NCBI GenBank assembly: GCA_013816415.1
Contig: JACDEN010000244.1
Coordinates: 1 to 5,257, forward strand
Reading direction: 5' to 3'
DNA: 5,257 bases
DNA from: Planctomycetota bacterium
GTDB taxonomy: Bacteria > Planctomycetota > UBA11346
Positions within the stretch are counted from its first letter, which is position 1; every line of letters starts with the position of its first letter. Below, in pieces: positions 1 to 5,257 of this stretch. Below the pieces are notes generated by a model. It saw only the letters and a list, made by a program, of their open reading frames with translations. It searched no databases and was not told where the DNA came from. The position numbers and the translations under genes are program-made.

Positions 1-353
1 CGACCGGAGGGATCACCGGGAAACTGCCCGGCCGCGTCGGCGACTCGCCGCTGATCGGCGCCGGCACCTTCGCCGATCTGCGCTGCGCGGTATCGGCCAC
101 CGGACACGGCGAATCGTTCATCCGCGCGGTCTTCGCGCACGCGGTGGCGGTGCTGATCGCCGGCGGCTGCGAGCCTGCCGCGGCTTCGCGCCGTGCGCTC
201 GAGGAGGTCGGTCGCCTCGGCGGCACCGGCGGCTGCATCGTGATGGATGCCACGGGGCGTGCGGCGCTGGAGTTCACCACGTCTGGCATGTACCGCGGCT
301 TCGCGGACGAGCACGGCGCATGGACGGCGATGTTCGGCGACGAGCCGCGCTGA
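1..353 (+). CDS. iaaA: Isoaspartyl peptidase / L-asparaginase (plant type, Ntn hydrolase), C-terminal part
   Basis: This is the C-terminal 116 residues of a plant-type asparaginase/beta-aspartyl peptidase, read in frame from base 3 and cut by the left edge. Family members cleave isoaspartyl dipeptides and asparagine in the cytoplasm after self-cleavage into two subunits with an N-terminal Thr nucleophile. The visible part is most of the beta subunit. It opens with TGG, whose Thr aligns with the catalytic Thr197 of E. coli EcAIII. GRVGDSP follows at about residues 10-16 and holds the substrate-binding Arg and Asp. Then come a GAGTFAD segment, ATGHGE at 32-37 (substrate-binding Thr-Gly), a GGTGG turn, and TSGMYRG near the C-terminus. 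The nucleophile Thr would lie about 18 residues upstream, outside the window. The methionine at base 144 is internal, not a start. The gene converges on the HEAT-repeat gene with an 18-bp gap. Family assignment is secure. The preferred substrate (isoaspartyl repair peptides, asparagine or beta-Asp-Arg from cyanophycin) cannot be read from the sequence. Confidence 0.93.
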   Translation, partial: TGGITGKLPGRVGDSPLIGAGTFADLRCAVSATGHGESFIRAVFAHAVAVLIAGGCEPAAASRRALEEVGRLGGTGGCIVMDATGRAALEFTTSGMYRGFADEHGAWTAMFGDEPR

Positions 354-363
354 GCGCGGCTCG
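341..363. terminator. Perfect hairpin at the convergent gene junction
   Basis: CGAGCCGCGC at 341-350 and GCGCGGCTCG at 354-363 form a perfect 10-bp GC-rich inverted repeat. The 3-nt loop is exactly the TGA stop codon of the peptidase gene. A second perfect palindrome, GACCGCGGTC, abuts it at 364-373 and runs into the stop codon of the opposing gene (372-374). A strong stem between convergent genes suggests a shared bidirectional terminator. There is no run of T on either side (only ATTT shortly after on the + strand), so it is not a textbook intrinsic terminator. It could instead be a 3'-end stabilising stem or a Rho-associated pause. The structure is plain in the sequence; the function is inferred. 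Confidence 0.5.
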
Positions 364-371
364 GACCGCGG

Positions 372-1862
372 TCATTTGGCCGCTGCGTCCGGTTTTCCTG
401 GAGTGCGCGCCTGCGCCCAGGCCTTCCACGCCTCGATCGCCTTGGTCCGCGATTCGTCGCTGCCGCGTGGATCGAACTGGAAATCCTGCTTGGTCAGGGC
501 GCGCAGGATGTCGTTGCACTTGCGGCGCACGATGCTGCTGTTGGTTCCCAGGCCGTCGATCAGCGCCGGGATGGCGACGTCGCCATGCGCCATCAGGCCC
601 GCCTCGGCTTGCTGCGCCTTGTCGCCTTCCCTGCTGTCCAGCTGGCTGACGAATTCCGCGTCGAGATCCTTGGGCGGGGTGTTCGCGCCGGCCGGAGCGG
701 CCTTGCGATCCTCGATCCAGGTGAAGCGGCTGCCTTCCGCCTTCCAGAAGGCGTCGAGGCGGTCGGCGATCTTCGCCTTCTGGTCGGCTGGCAGGCTGGG
801 ATCGTAATTCCAGTCGGTGCCGGTGATCTTGGCGATGAGCGCGCTGGCGCGCAGATTCGCCTGCTTGTCGTCCGCGCGCAGGCAGCGGATGAGCACCGGC
901 ACGATGGAGTTGTCGCGGTAGGGATAGAGCGCCTTGGCGGCTTCGACGGCGATCGCCGCATCCGCGCTGTGCAGCTGCGCCTGATAGGTTTCGCGTTCGG
1001 AGACGTTGTGGTTGAGGGCCCACCAGTCGTTGGCCTTGGCGGTCGTGAGATCGCGATCGGGAAGCATGGTGATCGCAGCGATCGCCGAGGTCGACGCCGA
1101 TCGCACCTGGTCGTTGCCGAAATCCATGAGCTCGATCAGGCGCGGCACCGCCCGCCGGTCCTTGAACAACCCGATGGCGTAGGCGAAGCACTCGAGATCT
1201 GCGGGCTCGGTGATGCGCTCGCTGGCCTTGACCATGAACGGAAGCAGCGGGCGCGCCTGATCGATCTTCCCCTTGCGCACCAGTTCGGAGACCATCGATC
1301 CGGCGCCGTAGAGATCCTTGAAGTCCGCGCGCGTGAGGGCGGCGCACAGGCGGGAGATGGCCGACGGCAGGTAGTCGTCCGCGAGGCAGGTGGCGACCGA
1401 GACATCCATCTCGTGGCTGTCGTTGTCGACCGTGGACATGCGCTCGACATACTTGGAGATGAACGAATTCGCAGCCGCGGGATCCTTCGGGATGGTCAGA
1501 TCCCAGACCACCTCGGAGGCCTTCGGTCCCGGCCCGCTCGCGACACGTGGCGGCGGCGCCTTCTCGCCGCTGGCGCCGCCGGTCGTGCCCGCGGGGGCGA
1601 GCGACGCCGCGACCCAGTGGTTTCCCACCCGCACCTGGCCGAGCGCAGCGCGCGCGCCTTCGTGATCCTTGTCGATCTTGATCACCTGGCTGTAATAGCT
1701 GCGGGCCTTGGTCGGCAGATTGTGGCTCTTGCACCATGCCGCGAGTTCGAAGACCGCGTCGGCGTTGTTGAGGTCCGTCTCGGCCACCTTCGACTCGAGG
1801 GTCTCGTCGGCGGCATGGGCCAAGGCGACGCTGAGCACCAGGATCGACATCCATCGCAGCAT
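372..1862 (-). CDS. Exported TPR/HEAT-repeat protein, planctomycete-like
   Basis: This 496-residue protein is probably an extracytoplasmic scaffold with no recognisable catalytic site. Residues 1-17 form a signal peptide: MLR, a hydrophobic stretch, then AHA before the likely cleavage. Residues about 33-83 look like a TPR unit, with alternating small and aromatic residues, an IDKDHEGAR turn and a GNHWV end. About 88-118 is a low-complexity Ala/Gly/Pro linker. From about 120 to 483 it is helical with HEAT-like repeats, for example RRAVPRLIELMDFGNDQVR at 237-255 and NSIVPVLIRCLRADD at 318-332. Two of these carry a tail of the form T-x-x-D-(W/F)-(N/Q)-(Y/F)-D-P followed by a charged helix with a Trp (336-375 and 445-483), and a more diverged third unit lies at 253-282. 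The last residues are a short polar tail. The start is set by a good ribosome-binding site and by the signal peptide. It lies downstream of the thioredoxin-like gene with a 128-bp gap, so co-transcription is possible but not certain. I do not recognise a named family beyond the repeat folds. Confidence 0.85.
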   Translation of the reverse strand: MLRWMSILVLSVALAHAADETLESKVAETDLNNADAVFELAAWCKSHNLPTKARSYYSQVIKIDKDHEGARAALGQVRVGNHWVAASLAPAGTTGGASGEKAPPPRVASGPGPKASEVVWDLTIPKDPAAANSFISKYVERMSTVDNDSHEMDVSVATCLADDYLPSAISRLCAALTRADFKDLYGAGSMVSELVRKGKIDQARPLLPFMVKASERITEPADLECFAYAIGLFKDRRAVPRLIELMDFGNDQVRSASTSAIAAITMLPDRDLTTAKANDWWALNHNVSERETYQAQLHSADAAIAVEAAKALYPYRDNSIVPVLIRCLRADDKQANLRASALIAKITGTDWNYDPSLPADQKAKIADRLDAFWKAEGSRFTWIEDRKAAPAGANTPPKDLDAEFVSQLDSREGDKAQQAEAGLMAHGDVAIPALIDGLGTNSSIVRRKCNDILRALTKQDFQFDPRGSDESRTKAIEAWKAWAQARTPGKPDAAAK

Positions 1863-1866
1863 GGGA

Positions 1867-1874
1867 CCCTCTCC
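1867..1874 (-). promoter_or_regulatory. Ribosome-binding site of the HEAT-repeat gene
   Basis: On the minus strand GGAGAGGG sits 4 nt before the ATG at 1862 (its GGAG core is 8 nt away). This supports that start over the in-frame Met four codons further in and over the longer reading frames of other phases. Confidence 0.75.
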
Positions 1875-1880
1875 ATCGAG

Positions 1881-1912
1881 CGGCTCGAGCCGGCACGCAT
1901 GAGCGTATGCGT
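1881..1912. repeat. Two adjacent short palindromes in the leader of the HEAT-repeat gene
   Basis: CGGCTCGAGCCG at 1881-1892 is a perfect 12-bp palindrome. Next to it, ACGCAT (1895-1900) and ATGCGT (1907-1912) form a 6-bp inverted repeat around a 6-nt loop. Both lie 19-50 bp upstream of the HEAT-gene start codon, within the 128-bp gap. They could be an operator or leader hairpins, or chance in GC-rich DNA. I found no convincing sigma-70 promoter in this gap. Confidence 0.3.
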
Positions 1913-1990
1913 TCGCTTCGGCCGCGCCACGGGATCAACGTGCGTCCCCGCCTCGAGTTCGTTCCGCCCCGGGTGCTATGGGGGTGTTTG

Positions 1991-2992
1991 CTACAATCCC
2001 CAGGTGGTCTGCAGCTTCGCTGCCTTGCGCGACGCTGCGGTATCGGGGAAACGCTTCTGGAGCGACTGGAGGCCGCCGGAGATGTTCGCGACCGCCTGCT
2101 TGCGCTGCTTGGCCGCTTCGGGATCGGATCCGAGCCCGATCTTGTCGGCTTCGGCGCAGATCGCGGACAGCGCGTCCGCAGCCTTCAGTTCGGCCTGCAT
2201 CGCCTTGTCGGCCTTGAACTCCTTCTGCAGGTCGTCGAACGGTTTGCCCAGTTCGTCGCCTTTGAGCAGCGCGGCCATCCGGTTCACGTCGCCCATGGCG
2301 GCGGCGGGATCGTCCTCCCGCTCGCCCTGGATGCGCGCGAGCGCGTTGGTGCAATAGCTGGTGGCGCGTTCGACCAGGAAATCGGCTTCGGATTTCGCGT
2401 CGGCGTCGGCGCCGGCCGCGGCGGTGCGCAGGCTCTTGAGGGTCGATGCCCAGCCGCCCTTCATGGCGGCGAGCGCGGTGGCCGACTTGCCCAACTTCTT
2501 GAAATCGCGCCCGGCGATGAGCGCACCGGGCGACGCCTTCATGGCATCCGCCAGCTTGCCCTCGACCTCGCTCGGCGATCCGTCGTACACCAGTCTGCCT
2601 TCGTGATTGAAGAGGAAGCAGTGCGGGATGCCGGAGACATTCGCGCCGGTCAGATTCCCGTCGGCCACCACCGAGATCTGCTGCCCGCCACCCTTGCCGG
2701 ACCAGGTCGACATCACCAGGTCGACCGGCTCGCGCTGGCAGTGGTTGGCGACGACGACGAAATTGTCGCGTCCGTACTTGTTCTGGAATTCCGCGAGGTG
2801 CGGGATGCTCGCCAGGCAGGGCGGGCAGTGGACGCCCCAATACTCGAACAGGACGACCTTGCCGACGAGGTCGGCTCCGGTCACCTTCGGCCCCGAGACG
2901 TAGGTGCCGAAACTGGTTCCGGCGAGCGTGGCTTCGGCGTGGAGGGCCGAGCAGGCGAAGGAGAGGACGGCGAGGGACAGGATACGCAGCAT
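1991..2992 (-). CDS. Exported TlpA-like thioredoxin-fold protein with helical C-terminal extension
   Basis: This 333-residue protein is probably an extracytoplasmic thiol-disulfide oxidoreductase. Residues 1-19 form a signal peptide ending LHA before the likely cleavage. Residues about 20-150 are a thioredoxin/TlpA/AhpC-type domain: GKVVLFEYWGVHCPPC places the redox motif C56-P-P-C59 after the usual strand and Trp. FVVVANH at 78-84 is the next strand, and SGIPHCFLF at 120-128 carries the cis-Pro (P123) of the fold. Residues about 150-333 are Ala/Lys/Glu-rich, predicted helical, and of unknown role; they end in a WGL tail. The extension makes it about twice the length of simple TlpA/ResA proteins. 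Four further Cys remain in the mature protein (85, 125, 214, 279), C125 being two residues after the cis-Pro. The start is supported by a ribosome-binding site and the signal peptide. There is no lipobox at Cys14 (residue -3 is Ser). Its partner protein is unknown; the exported HEAT protein downstream is a candidate by position only. Confidence 0.88.
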   Translation of the reverse strand: MLRILSLAVLSFACSALHAEATLAGTSFGTYVSGPKVTGADLVGKVVLFEYWGVHCPPCLASIPHLAEFQNKYGRDNFVVVANHCQREPVDLVMSTWSGKGGGQQISVVADGNLTGANVSGIPHCFLFNHEGRLVYDGSPSEVEGKLADAMKASPGALIAGRDFKKLGKSATALAAMKGGWASTLKSLRTAAAGADADAKSEADFLVERATSYCTNALARIQGEREDDPAAAMGDVNRMAALLKGDELGKPFDDLQKEFKADKAMQAELKAADALSAICAEADKIGLGSDPEAAKQRKQAVANISGGLQSLQKRFPDTAASRKAAKLQTTWGL

Positions 2993-2997
2993 GGAAG

Positions 2998-3003
2998 CTC
3001 CTC
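2998..3003 (-). promoter_or_regulatory. Ribosome-binding site of the thioredoxin-like gene
   Basis: GAGGAG on the minus strand ends 5 nt before the ATG at 2992. This fixes the start that yields an intact signal peptide. Confidence 0.8.
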
Positions 3004-3018
3004 GATGGACGGAGCTGT

Positions 3019-3045
3019 ATCCTAACTAATGGTATGCGCGGGCAA
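3019..3045 (-). promoter_or_regulatory. Possible promoter for the thioredoxin-like gene
   Basis: The 127-bp gap after the DUF1854 gene contains the most AT-rich patch around (about 3018-3035). On the minus strand TTGCCC (3040-3045) and TAGGAT (3019-3024) each match four of six bases of the sigma-70 -35 and -10 boxes, but the spacer is 15 nt, shorter than ideal. TACCAT (3029-3034) is an alternative -10. This hints that the thioredoxin and HEAT genes are transcribed separately from the ABC/DUF1854 pair. The call is weak. Confidence 0.3.
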
Positions 3046-3119
3046 TCGGCGAAGCCGGCCTCACCAGGATCGTTATGACCTGGCTGCGTCGCAAGCCCAC
3101 CGATGCAGGGAAACGCCTG

Positions 3120-3587
3120 CTAGATCACCTGTTCCACCTGATGGCGCGAATGCTCGTCGAGCGCGGCGAGCGACGGGATCTCGAAGCGGTTGGCCAGGGC
3201 GTCGCGGATCAGCAGGTGGTCGGGCGTGATCCGGGTGACGTGCTTGCCGACTTCGCGAAACAGGAAACGCCGGTGGCCGCGGTCGGTCTCGACGTCCCAG
3301 TAGCGGTTGCCGAAGGTGACCGAGGCGCGGTTCACCCGGGTGATGCGCGGCACGCAGTAGCGCCGCGCGAGCTCCTCCTCGGCGATCGCGCGCGATTCCG
3401 GCGCGAGTTCCGCCAGCGAGACGATCATCGCCAGCGCGGTCTTCGCGTCGCTGAGGAACGCCACCTCGCCGCCGCGCGCGGTGACCGGCCGCGCCCACAC
3501 CACGCGGATGGGCACCGCCTCGGCGCCGTCGATGGCGGCATGCGCGCGGTCGAGCTTGCGGCTCAGGACGATCGAGGGGGTGGTCAT
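3120..3587 (-). CDS. DUF1854 family protein (partner of an ABC exporter; cyanophycin-associated type)
   Basis: This 155-residue soluble protein has no signal peptide or membrane segment. It matches the DUF1854 pattern as I know it: an early strand region with GGEVAFL (39-45), EELARRYCVPRITRV (71-85), then FGNRYWDVETDRGHRRFLF (92-110), then TRITPDHLLIRDALANRFEIPSLAALD (118-144) and a closing Ser-Arg helix. The biochemical role of the family is not established. In other bacteria, public annotation links DUF1854 proteins and an adjacent ABC transporter to cyanophycin metabolism. Here the start lies 16 nt after the stop of the ABC gene and its ribosome-binding site is inside that gap, so the two are almost certainly co-transcribed and probably work together. 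Family assignment is from recalled conserved positions, not a search. Confidence 0.82.
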   Translation of the reverse strand: MTTPSIVLSRKLDRAHAAIDGAEAVPIRVVWARPVTARGGEVAFLSDAKTALAMIVSLAELAPESRAIAEEELARRYCVPRITRVNRASVTFGNRYWDVETDRGHRRFLFREVGKHVTRITPDHLLIRDALANRFEIPSLAALDEHSRHQVEQVI

Positions 3588-3592
3588 GGCTT

Positions 3593-3597
3593 CTCCC
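3593..3597 (-). promoter_or_regulatory. Ribosome-binding site of the DUF1854 gene
   Basis: GGGAG on the minus strand lies 5 nt before the ATG at 3587, within the 16-nt gap after the ABC gene. It indicates independent translation initiation within one operon. Confidence 0.7.
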
Positions 3598-3603
3598 GGC
3601 GCT

Positions 3604-5257
3604 CTAGGCGATGCTGACGATCTGTTCGACCTTCAGCTTGTTGATCTCGGTCTGCAGGCGCACCAGACGCGCGAAGTGCCCGTCCTCCTTCGCCATCAGC
3701 TCATCATGCGTGCCGCGTTCGATCACGCGTCCGTCGTCGATCACCAGCAGGTGGTCGGCATTGCGCAGCGTCGCCAGGCGGTGGGCGATGGCGATGGTCG
3801 TGCGGCCCTTCACCAGGCGCGCGATCGCCTCCTGGATCGCCTTCTCGGTCTCCGAATCGACCGCCGAGGTGGCCTCGTCGAGGATCAGGATCGGCGGATC
3901 GTGGACGATCGCCCGCGCGATGGACAGGCGCTGGCGTTCGCCGCCCGAGAGCTCGACGCCGCCGTCGCCGACCAGGGTGTCGTAGCCGTCCTCCTTCTCG
4001 AGGACGAAGTCGTGGCAGTGCGCCGCCTTGGCAGCCTCGACCACCTCGGCGAACGTGGCCGAGGGCTTTCCGTAGCGGATGTTGTCGAGGATCGAGCCGC
4101 GGAAGAGGAACGGATCCTGCATCACGATGCCGACGTGGCGCCGGTAGCGCGCGAGCGGCAGCGTCGCGAGCGGCCGCCCATCGAGCAGGATCTCGCCGAG
4201 GTCCGGCTCGTAGAATCGGCACAGCAGGTTGATGATGGTGCTCTTTCCCGCGCCAGACTTGCCGACCAGGCCGAGCATCTCGCCGGGCTTCATCGCCAGG
4301 TCGATGCCCTTGAGCACCTCCTTGCCGCGTTCGTAGCTGAAATGCACGCCCCGGAATTCGATCGCTCCCGTCACCGACGGCAGCGCGGCCTTGGCCTCGG
4401 GCGAATCCGGGGCGAGATCGGGCTCCGGCACCTGGTCGAGCAGATTGAAGATGCGCTCGGCGCCGGCGAAGGCGCTGGACATCCAGTTGAGCACGGCGGT
4501 GAACCACTGCAGCGGCCCATAGAACATCGCGATGTAGGCGACGAACGCCATCAGGTCGCCGAGGCTCGGATCGTGCCCGCCGCTGGCGATGATCGACTTC
4601 GGTCCGAGGTACCACACCGCGACCGATCCGCATGCCATCACCAGCGCCAGGAACTCGAAGAAGCTGCTGAACACGCGATCGGTGACGATGGTGGTGCGGA
4701 ACAGCTGTTCGTTGATCTGGTCGAACTCCTTCGAGCGGCGGTCCTCCTGGGTCAGCGCCTTGACCACCTTGATGCCGCGGATCGACTCGCCGAGCAGCGA
4801 GTGCAGGCGTCCGATGCGGTGGCCGCGCTTGTGCCGAAGCGGGATCAGCTTCCCCCAGAACCAGGCGCCGCCGAGCATCAGCAGCGGCACCGGGATGAAC
4901 ACGATCAGCGCCAACGTGGGATTGAGCGTGAGCAGGATCGTCGCGATGGTCAGGAACGAGAGGACGTTCACCAGCAGGTACGGGAATCCGTCCTTGAGGA
5001 AGTGCAGCAGCTCCATCGAGTCGTTCATCACGCGGCCGACCAGTTCGCCGGCCTCGCGGCGTCCGTGATAGGTCATGCGCAGCCGCGACAATTGGATATG
5101 CAGGCGGCCCTGCAGGTCCGCGACCACCCGGCCGCTCAGCCACGAGGTGAGGGTGTTTCCGGCGAAGCGGAAGAGCAGCCCGGCGACCGCTGCGGCGAGC
5201 ATCAGCCCGGCCCACAGCAGCAGCTCGTCGTGGTGGTGCTGCGCCAGGACGCGGTCG
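3604..5257 (-). CDS. ABC exporter, fused membrane and ATPase domains (5' end outside window)
   Basis: This is a type IV (MsbA/Sav1866-like) ABC exporter half-transporter that would act as a dimer in the inner membrane. The frame stays open past the Met at 5202 to the window edge, adding 18 residues that are part of a membrane helix context (HHHDELLLWAGL). That Met is therefore internal and the first membrane helix is missing; about 550 residues are visible. Counted from that Met, membrane segments lie at about 1-15, 72-92, 95-117, 182-200 and 217-240, with a coupling-type GESIRGIKVVKAL at 138-150. The ATPase domain starts near 280: A-loop Tyr 290, Walker A GKSGAGKS 314-321, Q-loop Gln 362, signature LSGGERQ 418-424, Walker B ILILDE 438-443 with catalytic Glu 443, D-loop SAVD 446-449 and switch His 474. 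All ATP-hydrolysis residues are intact. The substrate cannot be read from the sequence. The tight link to DUF1854 points to the cyanophycin-associated transporter group rather than lipid A export. Confidence 0.93.
   Translation of the reverse strand, partial: DRVLAQHHHDELLLWAGLMLAAAVAGLLFRFAGNTLTSWLSGRVVADLQGRLHIQLSRLRMTYHGRREAGELVGRVMNDSMELLHFLKDGFPYLLVNVLSFLTIATILLTLNPTLALIVFIPVPLLMLGGAWFWGKLIPLRHKRGHRIGRLHSLLGESIRGIKVVKALTQEDRRSKEFDQINEQLFRTTIVTDRVFSSFFEFLALVMACGSVAVWYLGPKSIIASGGHDPSLGDLMAFVAYIAMFYGPLQWFTAVLNWMSSAFAGAERIFNLLDQVPEPDLAPDSPEAKAALPSVTGAIEFRGVHFSYERGKEVLKGIDLAMKPGEMLGLVGKSGAGKSTIINLLCRFYEPDLGEILLDGRPLATLPLARYRRHVGIVMQDPFLFRGSILDNIRYGKPSATFAEVVEAAKAAHCHDFVLEKEDGYDTLVGDGGVELSGGERQRLSIARAIVHDPPILILDEATSAVDSETEKAIQEAIARLVKGRTTIAIAHRLATLRNADHLLVIDDGRVIERGTHDELMAKEDGHFARLVRLQTEINKLKVEQIVSIA

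Noticed and set aside
274..1938. A 554-codon minus-strand frame overlapping the HEAT gene in another phase
   Set aside because: It is Arg/Gly/Ala-rich and low-complexity, runs beyond both ends of the HEAT gene, and lacks a domain signature. The other frame has a signal peptide, ribosome-binding site and repeats.
585..2357. A 590-codon open frame on the + strand across the HEAT and thioredoxin-like genes
   Set aside because: It is antisense to two genes with clear signal peptides, ribosome-binding sites and domain signatures. Its translation is Arg/Gly/Val-rich with no recognisable motif and it spans their intergenic gap. It is a by-product of GC-rich codon use.
2936..2992. Lipoprotein signal at Cys14 of the thioredoxin-like protein
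   Set aside because: The residues before the Cys are Ser-Phe-Ala, which lacks the Leu/Val/Ile expected at -3, while a good signal-peptidase-I site follows at LHA.
1907..3025. A 372-codon + strand frame antisense to the thioredoxin-like gene
   Set aside because: It is a shadow frame: the opposite strand carries the C-P-P-C and cis-Pro signature, and this frame has no plausible family resemblance.
3047..3120. Short inverted repeats (GCAGG/CCTGC at 3105-3120, CCAGG/CCTGG at 3064-3083, CGGC/GCCG at 3047-3057) as a terminator after the DUF1854 gene
   Set aside because: The stems are only 4-5 bp, some with long loops, and none is followed by a T run on the minus strand. Such repeats are expected by chance in this base composition.
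5200..5202. ATG as the start of the ABC exporter
   Set aside because: The frame continues without a stop to the window edge, the Met lies within a hydrophobic segment, and the first membrane helix would be missing, so it is internal.
3704..5215. A 503-codon minus-strand frame inside the ABC gene
   Set aside because: It is out of phase with the complete set of ABC motifs and is Arg/Pro-rich with no motifs of its own.

Overview
The window is GC-rich (roughly two thirds G+C by eye), densely coding bacterial DNA with five protein genes and no RNA genes, mobile elements or CRISPR. Two exported proteins, a TPR-plus-HEAT-repeat protein and a thioredoxin-fold protein with a long helical tail, resemble architectures that are common in Planctomycetota. 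I therefore favour a planctomycete-like organism, but no phylogenetic marker is present and this is inference only.

Layout: (1) 1-353, + strand, the C-terminal part of a plant-type isoaspartyl peptidase/L-asparaginase entering from the left edge. (2) 341-373, a compact convergent junction with a perfect 10-bp stem whose loop is the peptidase stop codon. (3) 372-1862, - strand, an exported TPR/HEAT-repeat protein. (4) 1863-1990, a 128-bp gap holding a ribosome-binding site and two short palindromes. (5) 1991-2992, - strand, an exported TlpA-like thioredoxin-fold protein with a C-P-P-C active site. (6) 2993-3119, a 127-bp gap with a ribosome-binding site and an AT-rich, promoter-like patch. (7) 3120-3587, - strand, a DUF1854 protein. 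(8) 3604-5257, - strand, an ABC exporter with fused membrane and ATPase domains, cut by the right edge before its start.

The ABC exporter and DUF1854 genes are 16 nt apart and almost certainly form one operon. This pair is known in other bacteria beside cyanophycin genes. Isoaspartyl peptidases of the type at the left edge can split beta-Asp-Arg, the dipeptide released from cyanophycin. The window may therefore be the edge of a cyanophycin (Asp-Arg storage polymer) locus, although no cyanophycin synthetase or cyanophycinase is visible. The thioredoxin-fold and HEAT proteins lie between the two parts. Each has its own strong ribosome-binding site and leader gap, and their link to the rest is unknown.
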